54,058 nucleotides of DNA from Roseomonas xinghualingensis. GTDB taxonomy: Bacteria; Pseudomonadota; Alphaproteobacteria; Acetobacterales; Acetobacteraceae. The position numbers were made by a program, and so were the translations under genes. Below, piece by piece: positions 24,612-33,554 of this stretch; position 1 is the first letter of the stretch, and each line of letters begins with the position of its first letter. The notes under the pieces are model-generated. The model saw only the letters and a program-made list of their open reading frames with translations, had not been told where the DNA came from and ran no database searches. Location: NCBI RefSeq assembly GCF_025791835.1, contig NZ_JAOXLP010000022.1, positions 1-54,058 on the forward strand, written 5' to 3'.

Positions 24612-25003
24612 TCACCCGCCGCCCGTACGGCCGAACCAGACCCCAAGCAACGCCCCAAGGCAAACAAGCACCAGGAACCCGTTCACCCCGATGAGCAAGG
24701 GGCGTGGCAGGGGGTGGATATCCGGCTTCGGCAGCGGCCCACCGGACCATAGTTCGCGCCGTACCGCGGCAACGAAGCAGAAGGCCCGAACAGGACGAGC
24801 ACCGATCCGGTCGCCAGCACCGCCCATTCCGGAAGCACACCTCCCAGCACCTTCTTCGCGCCGACCCCGGCCGCGAGCGCCGCGAGACCGGTGCGGACCC
24901 ATGCCGCATAGGTGCGCTCCGCGGCCAGGATCGTGCGGTCCACCGCCAGTTGCGTGTTGCGATCAACCCTCTCCGCCTGAGGTGGTGATGGCTTCACCTC
25001 CAT
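24612..25003 (-). pseudogene. DUF202 (YidH-like) membrane protein, frameshifted
   Basis: From the ATG at 25003, preceded by GGAGCAGG, the first frame gives RTILAAERTYAAWVRTGLAA and one membrane helix (VLPEWAVLATGSVLVLF), the N-terminal half of a DUF202 protein. At the CCC run at 24785-24787 the similarity jumps to another frame: FCFVAAVRREL, then LLIGVNGFLVLVCLGALLGVWFG, the last helix. Restoring one base in that run gives a normal protein of about 130 residues with three helices. Either the gene is a recent pseudogene or the assembly lost a base. Confidence 0.8.
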
Positions 25004-25225
25004 GCCCTGCTCCACCGGTGTCTCAATCGGCCAGAACGGAGAGGAAGTCTTCGAGGATGCGCCTTGAGCAGTTCTTTCGACGGATCGACCTGGTGGTGGC
25101 TGCCAGACCGCCGGAGGCAGGCTGGGTTCGCTGACCTCACAATTTGTTCGTTGTTCGCGCGCGCAGTAAATTCCTCTCTGGCCCGTCAAGTTAAATACGG
25201 AACAATTCCGGCCACGGCCGGACAC

Positions 25226-25467
25226 ATCTGCGTCATAAATTTGCCATGGGGAGAAATTATCGTATGTTAAGTGCCAGATTCGATCCGGCCAATTCGCGCG
25301 CCAGGAGTTGGTTCCGGAATAACCCGGGATCTCAGGCCAGCGGAGTGCCGGGCATGAGTTGGAGTTGCCGCGGTGGACCCGGAGGCGGGCCCCGCAAGCC
25401 AGTCCCCTAGGGATACTCCCCTGTACGACCCGGCCGTGGCTCTCCTTCCTTCCTCCTTGCTGGCAAC
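25226..25467. other. Intergenic region, lower GC at its left end
   Basis: No gene is supported here. The left part (about 25200-25275) has AT-rich words, including ATAAATTTG and AAATTATCG, that could carry a promoter for the DUF202 gene. The right part follows the alpha/beta-hydrolase stop and contains CCCTAGGGATACTCCC, a near-palindrome I cannot assign. Confidence 0.35.
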
Positions 25468-26403
25468 CTAACCCAGGGGGGCATCCGGCCAGGGATTCAC
25501 GCCCTCCGTCAGCCAGCGTAGTGTCCCCGCCCAGAAGCCTCGCTCGTGCCGTGCGTGGAAGAGGCTGAAATGGCCAATGCTCGGCACCCCCAGGTCAGCA
25601 GGCGTCAGCAGCACCTCGGTTCGGGGCGCGTTGCGGTAATAGCCAAGCCCCCGCCGGATGGCTGGGAGTGTCGCGAACTCATCGTCCGAAGCGGCCACTG
25701 CCAGGATGGGGGCGTTTACGGCGGAGAAGCGCGCGAGGACTTCCTCCCGCTGCCAGGTAGGGTGGCTGAGTTCCATCCGGGCGCGCCGGAAACTCCACTC
25801 ATGGGCGACGCCAGCCGGAAGATCCTCCAGCCAGCCAAGCCGGCGGCCGGGGAAGTAGCCGCAGATGGCCGTCAGCGCTGGCATGGCGACATGCCATTTC
25901 AGGAATAGCGTGCGGCGGTGCTGCGGCGCGTAGTCGCGCCAATAGGCATATTGTGCTCCGACAGTGATCATGCGGGTAAGCACGGAAGCGCCTGGAGCCA
26001 GGCCCGGCAGGAAGCCGCCGATGCTGTGCCCCACGGCAAGAAGCGGCCCCTCCCCCGCCTCTGCACGGAGGAAGCGCAGGGCGGCGTCGAAATCCAGTTC
26101 GCCCCAGTCGCGCCAGCGATAATCACAGCCCCGCAGCCTCACGGGCCTCGATGCGCCGATGCCGCGATAGTCATAGGTGAGGACGTGGAAACCATGGTGT
26201 GCGAGAAAGCGCGCATAGCGATGATAGTAGCGGGCCAGAACCCCGGTCGCGGCATTCACGATGACGGCGCCGCGTGGTTGGCGTGATGCGGCCGGCCAGA
26301 AATGGCCGCCCAGGCGCACACCGTCGAGGCAGGGAATCGCAATCGCCTTTCCCTCCATCACGGAGGACACCGCGGCCGCCGCGTCATTCTCGTCAGCGCG
26401 CAT
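25468..26403 (-). CDS. Alpha/beta-hydrolase
   Basis: 311 residues from the ATG at 26403, which overlaps the cupin stop by one base (TGATG), so translation is coupled. The fold is recognisable from VNAATGVLARYYHRYARFLA, LTYDYRGIGAS and the nucleophile elbow GHSIGG. A late Asp (ASDDEF) and His (IGHFSLF) complete a plausible triad. It resembles the serine aminopeptidase/lysophospholipase-type YdeN-like hydrolases. It is the last gene of the four-gene SDR-MFS-cupin-hydrolase operon. Substrate unknown. Confidence 0.85.
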   Translation of the reverse strand: MRADENDAAAAVSSVMEGKAIAIPCLDGVRLGGHFWPAASRQPRGAVIVNAATGVLARYYHRYARFLAHHGFHVLTYDYRGIGASRPVRLRGCDYRWRDWGELDFDAALRFLRAEAGEGPLLAVGHSIGGFLPGLAPGASVLTRMITVGAQYAYWRDYAPQHRRTLFLKWHVAMPALTAICGYFPGRRLGWLEDLPAGVAHEWSFRRARMELSHPTWQREEVLARFSAVNAPILAVAASDDEFATLPAIRRGLGYYRNAPRTEVLLTPADLGVPSIGHFSLFHARHERGFWAGTLRWLTEGVNPWPDAPLG

Positions 26404-26882
26404 CAATAGGGAGTGCCATCCTTGCGCCGGAAGCGCCACGCGCCTTCCCCCCGGACAGCCACGAGATCATCGGCCGGATAGGAAACCTCATCCCCTTCGG
26501 TACGGTCGCCGATCTCCAGATAGCGCACGGGCGTGGTGGAGCGGTTCTCCAGGTGATGCGAGATGCCATCCGCAGGAAAGCCGGCGCATGCCCCCGCATG
26601 CAGGACCGCCTCCTCCCCGCCTGTGACGAGCACCACCTCCCCTTCCAGCACGAAGATGAATTCGTCCTGCCGGCTATGAAAATGTTGCAGGGCCGAGACC
26701 GCGCCAGGTTCCAGCGTGGTCAGGTTCACGCCAAAATTGCGCAGCCCGAAGATGTCGCCAAGCGGACGCTTCACCCGCCCCGCCATACGCGCGGCGAAAG
26801 ACGCCGGATAGTTCGAGGGCTTCACACGTGGCGCGGCGTCTTCGGCCACGATGGCAACAGGCTTGGTTATTATGCTCTCCAT
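26403..26882 (-). CDS. Cupin-domain protein
   Basis: 159 residues from the ATG at 26882; an ATG at 26900 is possible. The single cupin barrel shows the metal-binding motif 1 (ALQHFHSRQDEFIFVLEGEVVL) and motif 2 (GACAGFPADGISHHLENRS). DIFGLRNFGVNLTTLEPG before the barrel is common in uncharacterised cupins of Rhodospirillales and Burkholderiales. Its stop is fused to the hydrolase start, and the MFS stop lies 22 bases upstream. It probably acts as a small isomerase, dioxygenase or ligand-binding protein in the same pathway; which is not evident. Confidence 0.88.
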   Translation of the reverse strand: MESIITKPVAIVAEDAAPRVKPSNYPASFAARMAGRVKRPLGDIFGLRNFGVNLTTLEPGAVSALQHFHSRQDEFIFVLEGEVVLVTGGEEAVLHAGACAGFPADGISHHLENRSTTPVRYLEIGDRTEGDEVSYPADDLVAVRGEGAWRFRRKDGTPY

Positions 26883-26904
26883 ACACTGCCATTCCTTCAT
26901 GGGG

Positions 26905-28125
26905 TCAGGAGGTTTGGGCCACGCCTTCCCGCGCCGTCGGCCTGCTGCGCATGCTCCGCGTGGCAATTGCCAGCGCGATGATCGCAGCGAAGTAGAGCAG
27001 CGCGATGACAGCCATGCCGGCGGCGTAGCCATCCGTCTTCTGCCACATCCAGGCCATGCCGATCGGCCCCGCCGCGCGGGCCAGGGCACTGCCCGCCGAG
27101 AGGATGCCGGTGATCGTGCCATAGCCTTCCGCACCGAAGAGCAATGCCGGCAGCGCGCCGCGCACAATCGTCAGCACGCCATTGGCCGCGCCGTAGAAAA
27201 CCACCGCGCAACCAAGCAACACCGCATCGCCGCCCACGGCCAGGATACCGAAGACGATGCCAAGCGTGGCCAGCGAGAGAAGCGCGACGCTCCGGAGCGA
27301 AATCCGTCCACCGCCCGCGAATTCCGCGATCCGTCCGGCCACCTGCGCCACCCCGACCAGCGAGGCGATGAACGCCGCCGAAGCCCCGAGCCCGCGCTCC
27401 TGCAGGAAAGGCACGAGATGGACCGCCACGGTCGAACTCGCGAATCCGATCACGGCATAGACGAAGACGAGAATCCAGAAGCGATGCTGCCGGAGTGGAA
27501 GATGCGGCCCGGCGGCGGGGCCGCGCGCGCCCGGCGATGCGGGAGGTGTTGAAGCAGGGATCAACAGATGTGGCAGGACGCAGGCGAGGTTCAGCAATGC
27601 GAGGATGCTGCAGGCCTCGCGCCAACCCAGGCTTTGCACCAGCAGGCTTGTCAGCGGCCAGAAGACGGTACTCGCCAGTCCGCCGGCGAAGGCGACCGCC
27701 GCGATTCCACGCCGCGCGGCATGGGCGCCAAAGGAAGCGGTGATGGCCGCGAAGGCGGATTGATAGAGGGTCGCCGCCATGGTGGCGCCCAGTGCGATCC
27801 AGACGGCATAAAGCTGCCAGGGCGTCTCCACTTTCCCGGCCAGCCAGAGACCGAGCGCGGCGGCCAGGGAACCGGCCGTCATCACACGCCGCGCGCCCAG
27901 CCGGTCGAGCAGCACGCCGACCAGCACGGCCGCTCCCGCTTCTGCCAGCAGCCCCGCCGAGAAGGCGCCGACCACCAGTTCTACGCGCCACCCCGTCTCC
28001 GCCATCATGGCCGGCATCAGCACGGAAAAGGCGTAGAACAACGATCCCCAATGGATCACCTGAGTCACCGCCAGCGCCGCGGCCACGCGCCAGGGTGGCG
28101 CGGGAAGATCCTCCGCCATGCTCAC
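26905..28125 (-). CDS. MFS transporter
   Basis: 406 residues with about 12 hydrophobic helices and the loop motif GVLLDRLGARRVMTAG between helices 2 and 3. It resembles the monocarboxylate/oxalate:formate-like MFS branch (start WRVAAALAVTQVIHWGSLFYAFSVLMP). Translation starts at GTG 28125, overlapping the SDR stop by four bases (GTGA), or at the ATG at 28119. Location between the SDR and cupin genes suggests uptake of that pathway's substrate. Confidence 0.9.
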   Translation of the reverse strand: MSMAEDLPAPPWRVAAALAVTQVIHWGSLFYAFSVLMPAMMAETGWRVELVVGAFSAGLLAEAGAAVLVGVLLDRLGARRVMTAGSLAAALGLWLAGKVETPWQLYAVWIALGATMAATLYQSAFAAITASFGAHAARRGIAAVAFAGGLASTVFWPLTSLLVQSLGWREACSILALLNLACVLPHLLIPASTPPASPGARGPAAGPHLPLRQHRFWILVFVYAVIGFASSTVAVHLVPFLQERGLGASAAFIASLVGVAQVAGRIAEFAGGGRISLRSVALLSLATLGIVFGILAVGGDAVLLGCAVVFYGAANGVLTIVRGALPALLFGAEGYGTITGILSAGSALARAAGPIGMAWMWQKTDGYAAGMAVIALLYFAAIIALAIATRSMRSRPTAREGVAQTS

Positions 28126-28889
28126 AACCCGCCTGTCACGCGCAGCACGGCGCCCGTGGTATAGGAGGCGGCATCGGAGAGCAGCCAGAGCACCGCCTCG
28201 GCCACTTCCTCCGGCTGCCCCACGCGCCGCATCGGCACGCGCGGCGCGATACGGGCGGGACGGTCCGGATCGCCCGCCGCGGCGTGGATGCCGGTTTGCA
28301 CCGTTCCCGGCGCCACCGCGTTCACGCGGATGCCCTGCTCCGCCAACTCGCGCGCGAGGCCGAGGGTGAAACTCTCCACCGCCGCCTTGGTCGCCGCGTA
28401 GTGCACGTATTCGCCGGGGCTGCCGGTGCTGGCCGCGATGGAGGAGATGTTGACGATCGAACGTCCCGCCGCGCCTGCTCGGGCCAAGAAGCGCCGCAGC
28501 GCCTCCTGCGTGCAGAGCATCGTGCCGATGAGGTTCACCTCCACCACGCGCCGCATTGCCTCCGCATCCAGATCGGCGAAGCGGCCGAGTGGCCCGGTGA
28601 TGCCAGCATTGTTCACCAGCCCATGCAGAGGACCGAGCGCCGCCTCCGCCTCATCGAACAGGTGGCGGATCCCTGCCTCTTGCGATGTGTCGCCGGCAAT
28701 GGCGACGGCGTGGCCGCCTTCCGCATCGATCCGCCGCACCACGGCTTCGGCGGCCTCCGCATCATGCCTGTAGCCGATGCAGACGGCGTATCCCGCGGCG
28801 GCGAGCCGCCTGGCCGTCGCCGCGCCGATGCCACGGCCGCCGCCAGTGATGACCACGAGCCGCCCTGGCCTGTCATCGGACACTTCCAT
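28122..28889 (-). CDS. SDR-family oxidoreductase
   Basis: 255 residues from the ATG at 28889, with GGGGAGG upstream; an adjacent ATG at 28892 is the alternative. Classical short-chain dehydrogenase: cofactor motif TGGGRGIG, NNAGITG, catalytic Ser in NISSIAAS, Tyr and Lys in YAATK, and PGTVQTGI. The Arg in IGYRHD after beta-2 favours NADPH. It is the first gene of the SDR-MFS-cupin-hydrolase operon, divergent from a LysR gene. Confidence 0.93.
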   Translation of the reverse strand: MEVSDDRPGRLVVITGGGRGIGAATARRLAAAGYAVCIGYRHDAEAAEAVVRRIDAEGGHAVAIAGDTSQEAGIRHLFDEAEAALGPLHGLVNNAGITGPLGRFADLDAEAMRRVVEVNLIGTMLCTQEALRRFLARAGAAGRSIVNISSIAASTGSPGEYVHYAATKAAVESFTLGLARELAEQGIRVNAVAPGTVQTGIHAAAGDPDRPARIAPRVPMRRVGQPEEVAEAVLWLLSDAASYTTGAVLRVTGGL

Positions 28890-28969
28890 CATGCCTCCCC
28901 GGCAGCGCCGCCGCGAACCGGATGGAATAGTGGGGCGGACAGGGCCGAAGACAGAAGGAAAACTTTTCG

Positions 28970-28980
28970 ATACGGCGTAT
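28970..28980. promoter_or_regulatory. Candidate LysR site in the divergent SDR/LysR gap
   Basis: ATAC-GGC-GTAT is a short perfect inverted repeat in the only AT-rich part of the 102-bp gap between the SDR start and the LysR start. It ends 11 bases before the LysR ATG, a position suited to autorepression. Confidence 0.45.
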
Positions 28981-28991
28981 TCGGATAACCT

Positions 28992-29894
28992 ATGCCTATG
29001 GCCTCTCCTTCTCTCACCCTGCGGCAGCTGCGGACCTATCTGACAGTGGTCGAGAGCGGCAGCGTCTCCACCGCCGCGCGGCTGCTGGGCATGACCCAGC
29101 CCGCCGCCAGCCAGCAGTTGCGGGAGATGGAGCGGCGCACCGGCATCCGCCTGCTCGAACGCGCCGCGGGCCGCTCGCTGCCGACTGCGGCGGGGCATGC
29201 CCTGATCGCTCCCGCGCGGCGTGCCCTGACGGCGGCGGAGGATGTGGAAGCGGTGGCGGCAACGCATCGTGAGGGGCAGGCCGGCCGCATCCGGCTCGGC
29301 ACGGGCGCCACGGCCTGCATCCATCTCCTCCCGCCTGTGCTGGCCACGGTCCGGCGGCGGCTTCCCGCGGTGGAGCTGATCGTCGCCACCGGCAACACGC
29401 CCGATATCGTGCGCCGCGTGGAGGAGGGTGACCTTGACATCGCGCTGGTCACCCTGCCGGTGCCGCCCAGCCGCTCATTGCTCGTCACGCCCCTGCTGAC
29501 GGATGCACTGGTGGCCATGCTGCCCACCGCTTCGGCACCTGACGGCACGGGAGCCATCGGCGCCAGCGCCCTCGCTCGGCTGCCGCTGATCCTCTACGAG
29601 CCGGGCGGGACCATGCGAGGGCTGGTCGATGCCTGGTTCGCACGCGCCGGGGTGAAGCCACACCTTGCCATGGAGCTTGGCAACATCGAGGCGATCAAGG
29701 GCCTGGTAGGCAGCGGGCTGGGCGGTTCCGTGCTGCCGGCACTGTCGATCGGCGCGGAGGTCCCAGGTACGGTCTGGCGCCCGCTGCGCCCGGCGCTGTC
29801 TCGGCGCCTGGGCATCATCCTGCGCCGGGAGAAAACGCGCGATCGCGGGTTGCGCGTTCTCGTGGAGGAGCTGGAGCAATTGGCCAGGCGCTGA
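28992..29894 (+). CDS. LysR-type regulator
   Basis: 300 residues. N-terminal winged helix LRQLRTYLTVVESGSVSTAA followed by MTQPAASQQLREMERRTG. The effector domain starts at about residue 95 with GRIRLGTGATACIHLLPPVL and ends with LRREKTRDRG. It is divergent from the SDR-led operon and its most likely regulator. The domain resembles CysB/CbbR-type co-inducer pockets; the effector is unknown. A second ATG six bases inside is also usable. Confidence 0.93.
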   Translation: MPMASPSLTLRQLRTYLTVVESGSVSTAARLLGMTQPAASQQLREMERRTGIRLLERAAGRSLPTAAGHALIAPARRALTAAEDVEAVAATHREGQAGRIRLGTGATACIHLLPPVLATVRRRLPAVELIVATGNTPDIVRRVEEGDLDIALVTLPVPPSRSLLVTPLLTDALVAMLPTASAPDGTGAIGASALARLPLILYEPGGTMRGLVDAWFARAGVKPHLAMELGNIEAIKGLVGSGLGGSVLPALSIGAEVPGTVWRPLRPALSRRLGIILRREKTRDRGLRVLVEELEQLARR

Positions 29895-29970
29895 GGCCGG
29901 GCTTACCGTCACGGGAGGGAGCGTTGTATGCATGGCGCAAGATCAAACTGCCGCTCTTGGGAGGGACCGC

Positions 29971-31332
29971 ATGGACAACCCGCTTCTCCGCCTGGCCGGG
30001 CATGCCGCCGAATGGCGCGGCCGGACGCTGACGTCTGAGGTTGAGCACCATGCCCGGCGCGCCCTGCTGGACTGGTTCGCGGCGCTGCTGCCCGGCTGCT
30101 CCCGCCCGCCCGCCACACTCCTCGCCGCCGCCCTGGCGCCGGAACGCGGGCCCGGCAAGGCCATCTCCTATGTGGACGGATCGCGCGGCCCACTGCGCCA
30201 TGCCGCGTTGCTGAACGGCACTGCGAGCCATGTGGTGGAATTCGACGACATCTACCGCGACGCCGGCTATCACCCCGCCTGCCCGACCATCAGCGCGGCG
30301 CTGGCGGCGGCACAGTCCCAGGGCGCGTCCATGCAGGACCTGCTGCGCGCCATCACGGCCGGCTATGAAGTGGGCTGCCGCATCGGTATGGCGGTTCAGC
30401 CCAGCCATTACCGCTATTGGCACACCACCGGCACGGTGGGCACCTTCGGCGCCGCCGCCGCCGTCGCCGTGCTGCTGGGACTGGATACGGAGCGGACCGC
30501 CCATGCCCTGGCCACCGCCGCCACCATGGCGGGCGGGCTTCAGGGCGCCATTCAGGGCGAGGGCATGAGCAAGCCGCTGCATCCTGGCCATGCGGCCGAG
30601 GCCGGGGCGCTGGCCGCCCTCGCCGCCGCCCAGGGCGTGACCGGCACGCTGGATGTTCTGCACGCACCGCGCGGCTTCGCCGCCGCCACCAGCGAGGACA
30701 CCGGCAAGTGGGACAAGGCCCTGGAGGGGTTGGGCGGTGCGCCGGCGATCACCGCCATCACCTTCAAGAACCATGGCTGTTGCGGCCATATCTTCGCGCC
30801 GCTGGACGCCATCGGCGCGCTGCGGGATTCCCATGGCTTCACCGCCGCCGATGTCGAGCGGATCCATGTTGCCGGCTACACCGAGACCAAGACGCTCTGC
30901 GACCGGCCCGAGCCGCGCACCGTGACCGATGCCCGCTTCTCCGTGCAGTACTGCGTCTCGGCGCTGCTGCATCTCGGCGGGGTGCGGCTGGCGGCCTTCG
31001 AGCCGGAAAACCTCTCCAGCGCCGCCATCCGTGCTGATCTGGGCAAGGTGAGCGTTTCGATCGCCCCCGATCTGGCCGATGCCTATCCGGGCCGCCGCGC
31101 CGCGCGCGTGGCGGTGACGCTGCGCGATGGCCGGGTGCTGGAGCATTATCAGCCGACGCGAAAGGGCGATCCGGACGCCCCGCTGAGCGATGCCGACCTC
31201 TCGGCCAAGTTCCGCGAGCTGACCATCCCGGCTATTGGCGCCGAGGCGGCGGCGCGGCTGGAACAGGCCCTGCTGCACGGACAGGCCTTGCCCGGTCCGG
31301 TGCCGCTGCTGGCCCCAGCCCGGGCCGCCTGA
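29971..31332 (+). CDS. MmgE/PrpD family protein
   Basis: 453 residues from the ATG at 29971, which has GGGAGGG five bases upstream; an ATG at 29932 gives 13 more. Family patterns: SHVVEFDDIYRDAGYHPACP, GYEVGCRIG, WHTTGTVGTFGAAAAVA and KNHGCCGHIFAPLDA. PrpD is 2-methylcitrate dehydratase and related enzymes include cis-aconitate decarboxylase and uncharacterised dehydratases. No prpB or prpC is present here, so a methylcitrate role is unlikely. It is convergent with the LysR gene that faces the acyl-CoA dehydrogenase. Confidence 0.92.
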   Translation: MDNPLLRLAGHAAEWRGRTLTSEVEHHARRALLDWFAALLPGCSRPPATLLAAALAPERGPGKAISYVDGSRGPLRHAALLNGTASHVVEFDDIYRDAGYHPACPTISAALAAAQSQGASMQDLLRAITAGYEVGCRIGMAVQPSHYRYWHTTGTVGTFGAAAAVAVLLGLDTERTAHALATAATMAGGLQGAIQGEGMSKPLHPGHAAEAGALAALAAAQGVTGTLDVLHAPRGFAAATSEDTGKWDKALEGLGGAPAITAITFKNHGCCGHIFAPLDAIGALRDSHGFTAADVERIHVAGYTETKTLCDRPEPRTVTDARFSVQYCVSALLHLGGVRLAAFEPENLSSAAIRADLGKVSVSIAPDLADAYPGRRAARVAVTLRDGRVLEHYQPTRKGDPDAPLSDADLSAKFRELTIPAIGAEAAARLEQALLHGQALPGPVPLLAPARAA

Positions 31333-31342
31333 GGCAGCGGGC

Positions 31343-32227
31343 CTAACCCGCCGCTTCCGCCCGCACCCAGGCCAGGAAGGCCCTGGCCTTGTGGTCCGGC
31401 GGGCGGTCGGCGGGCCAGATGACGTGATAGGCCAGGGGCCGTTCTACCGGCAGGCCGAAGAGCGGCACCAGCCGCCCTTCCTCGATGTCATGGTCTAGCA
31501 GCCGCATCTGGCCAATGGCCACGCCCAGCCCCTCCACCGCCGCCTGATAGGTCAGGACGGAGCTGGTGAACTCCATCCCCTCCCGCAGCAGGTCCAATCG
31601 GCCAATCCCGGCCAACCAGTCACGCCAATCGTCACGCCGGTATCGGGAGACGAGCATGCGGTGCCGCTGCAAGTCGTCCGGCCCCCGCAGCGGCGGCCCT
31701 GCTTCCAACAGGCGGGGGCTGCAGACGGGCTGCAGGATATCCGGCATCAGCCGAAGCGATTCCATCCCGGGCCAGGAGCCTTCGCCAAGCTGGATGGCCA
31801 GGTCGATCGGATCGCGCCGGAAATCCACCGGAGCGACCGAATGGCTCAGGCGGACAGCGATGCCGGGATGCGCCGCCTCAAAGCGGTGCAGGCGCGGCAG
31901 CAGCCATTTCGCGGCAATGGTGCTGTAGACCCGCAGCCGCAAAGGGGTGGCACGGGAATCCTGCCGCAGCCGCTCGGCCGCGGCGACGATGCGATCGAAG
32001 GCGGGCCCCACCTCGTCGCGCAGCGCCGCGCCCTCATGCGTGAGGCCGATACCGTGTCGTTCCCGCTGGAACAAGCGCGTGCCGAGATAGCCCTCCAGCA
32101 CCGCCACCTGCCGGCTGACCGCCGATTGTGAGACGCCCAGCTCTTCCGAGGCGCGAGTGAAGCTGCCCAGCCGCGCCGCGACGGCGAAGACATGCAGCGG
32201 ATTGAAGGGCGGCACCGGCCCGGCCAC
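31343..32227 (-). CDS. LysR-type regulator (GcvA-like)
   Basis: 294 residues from the GTG at 32227, which has GGAGGATC just upstream. An ATG at 32275 would add 16 residues with no ribosome-binding site. Winged helix: FNPLHVFAVAARLGSFTRASEELGVSQSAVSRQ. Effector domain: RLRVYSTIAAKWLLPRLHRF. It is transcribed away from the acyl-CoA dehydrogenase at 32369 and very likely regulates that gene and the CoA ligase behind it. Similar in architecture to the LysR at 16756. Confidence 0.92.
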   Translation of the reverse strand: MAGPVPPFNPLHVFAVAARLGSFTRASEELGVSQSAVSRQVAVLEGYLGTRLFQRERHGIGLTHEGAALRDEVGPAFDRIVAAAERLRQDSRATPLRLRVYSTIAAKWLLPRLHRFEAAHPGIAVRLSHSVAPVDFRRDPIDLAIQLGEGSWPGMESLRLMPDILQPVCSPRLLEAGPPLRGPDDLQRHRMLVSRYRRDDWRDWLAGIGRLDLLREGMEFTSSVLTYQAAVEGLGVAIGQMRLLDHDIEEGRLVPLFGLPVERPLAYHVIWPADRPPDHKARAFLAWVRAEAAG

Positions 32228-32368
32228 GCGATCCTCCGGATTCTGGCATGAGGATGAGACATAACAAAAACTCATCCCACCATGAAGAGCGGTCGGCTCC
32301 CCAGGGCAAGCCGGGGCGGAGCATGATCCACATCGCCTTGAAGTAGAGTGCGTGGGGATACGACAGCC

Positions 32369-33550
32369 ATGGATTTCAGCCTCACCGAGGACCAGCGGAT
32401 CTTTGCGGATTCCGTTCGCCGCTTCGCCGAGGAGCATCTGGCGGCCGATGCGCTGAAGCGCGCCCACACCCCTGGCTTCCCCTATGATGTGGCGCAGCTT
32501 GCAGCCCAGCAGGGCCTGCTCGGCATCACCATCCGCGAGGAGGATGGCGGCCAGGGCGGCACGCTGATGGATGCGGTGCTGGCGATCGAGCAGGTGGCCC
32601 TTGTCTGCCCCCGCAGCGCCGATGTCATCCAGGCCGGCAATTTCGGCCCGATCCGCACCTTCGCCGAATATGCCACGCCCTATCAGAAGGAGCGCTGGCT
32701 GCCGGACCTGCTGGCGGGCAAGAACTCCATCTCCCTCGGCATGAGCGAGCCGGAAGCCGGTTCGGCGGCGACGGAGCTGAAGACCACAGCGCGGCTGGAT
32801 GGCGACCATTACATCGTCAACGGCTCCAAGGTATTCGGCACGCATAGCGCCGAGGCCTCGCTCTATCTCATCTACTGCCGCTTCGGGCCGGGCATCGACG
32901 GCATCGGCTCCATCCTCATCGAGCGCGGCACGCCGGGCTTCACCATCGGCCAGGCCTCGCGTTTCCTGAATGGCGAGGAGTGGAGCGCCCTCTATTTCGA
33001 GGATTGCTGCGTGCCGAAGGAGAATCTCCTTCTCGGTCCGGGCGGCTTCAAGAAGCAGATCGCCGCCTTCAACGCGGAGCGCGTGGGCAACACGGCGCGT
33101 TCGCTGGCGGTCGGGCGCTATGCCTTCGAGCGCGCGAAGGAACATGCGGCCACCCGCAAGCAGTTTGGCCGTACGCTGAACGAATTCCAGGGCATCCAGT
33201 GGAAGTTCGCCGACATCGCCCTGAAGCTGGAGGCGGCGCAGCTGCTGCTCTACCGCGCGGCGGTCAACGCCGATCACGGCCTGCCTTCCGCCTATGAGAC
33301 CACGCTGGCGAAGCTGGCCTGCAACCAGGTTGGCTTCGATGCGGCGAACGAGGCCATCCAGATCATGGGCGGCACCGGCTTCTCCGAGGAATCCCTGGTG
33401 GAATACTGCATGCGGCGCTGCCGTGGCTGGATGATCGCGGGCGGCTCCATCGAGATGATGAAGAACCGCCTGGCGGAAGAGGTGTTCGGCCGCCGCTTCT
33501 CGCAGCGCCCGCCACGCACCAACCCGCCCACAGCGGCCGCGGCGGAGTGA
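32369..33550 (+). CDS. Acyl-CoA dehydrogenase
   Basis: 393 residues from the ATG at 32369 (MDFSLTEDQRIFADSVRRF), the normal start and length for the family. Signatures: ISLGMSEPEAGSAATELKT, IVNGSKVFGTHS, and the C-terminal QIMGGTGFSEESLVEYCMRRCRG with IAGGSIEMMKNRLAE. The catalytic base is probably in the GGTGFSEE region or the preceding helix, as in short-chain enzymes. It is followed four bases later by the ADP-forming acyl-CoA synthetase and is divergent from a LysR gene. Confidence 0.94.
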   Translation: MDFSLTEDQRIFADSVRRFAEEHLAADALKRAHTPGFPYDVAQLAAQQGLLGITIREEDGGQGGTLMDAVLAIEQVALVCPRSADVIQAGNFGPIRTFAEYATPYQKERWLPDLLAGKNSISLGMSEPEAGSAATELKTTARLDGDHYIVNGSKVFGTHSAEASLYLIYCRFGPGIDGIGSILIERGTPGFTIGQASRFLNGEEWSALYFEDCCVPKENLLLGPGGFKKQIAAFNAERVGNTARSLAVGRYAFERAKEHAATRKQFGRTLNEFQGIQWKFADIALKLEAAQLLLYRAAVNADHGLPSAYETTLAKLACNQVGFDAANEAIQIMGGTGFSEESLVEYCMRRCRGWMIAGGSIEMMKNRLAEEVFGRRFSQRPPRTNPPTAAAAE

Positions 33551-33554
33551 ACTG

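Noticed and set aside
25064..25270. Small plus-strand ORF of 68 codons
   Set aside because: It overlaps the 5' region of the DUF202 gene, has no ribosome-binding site and no sensible composition.
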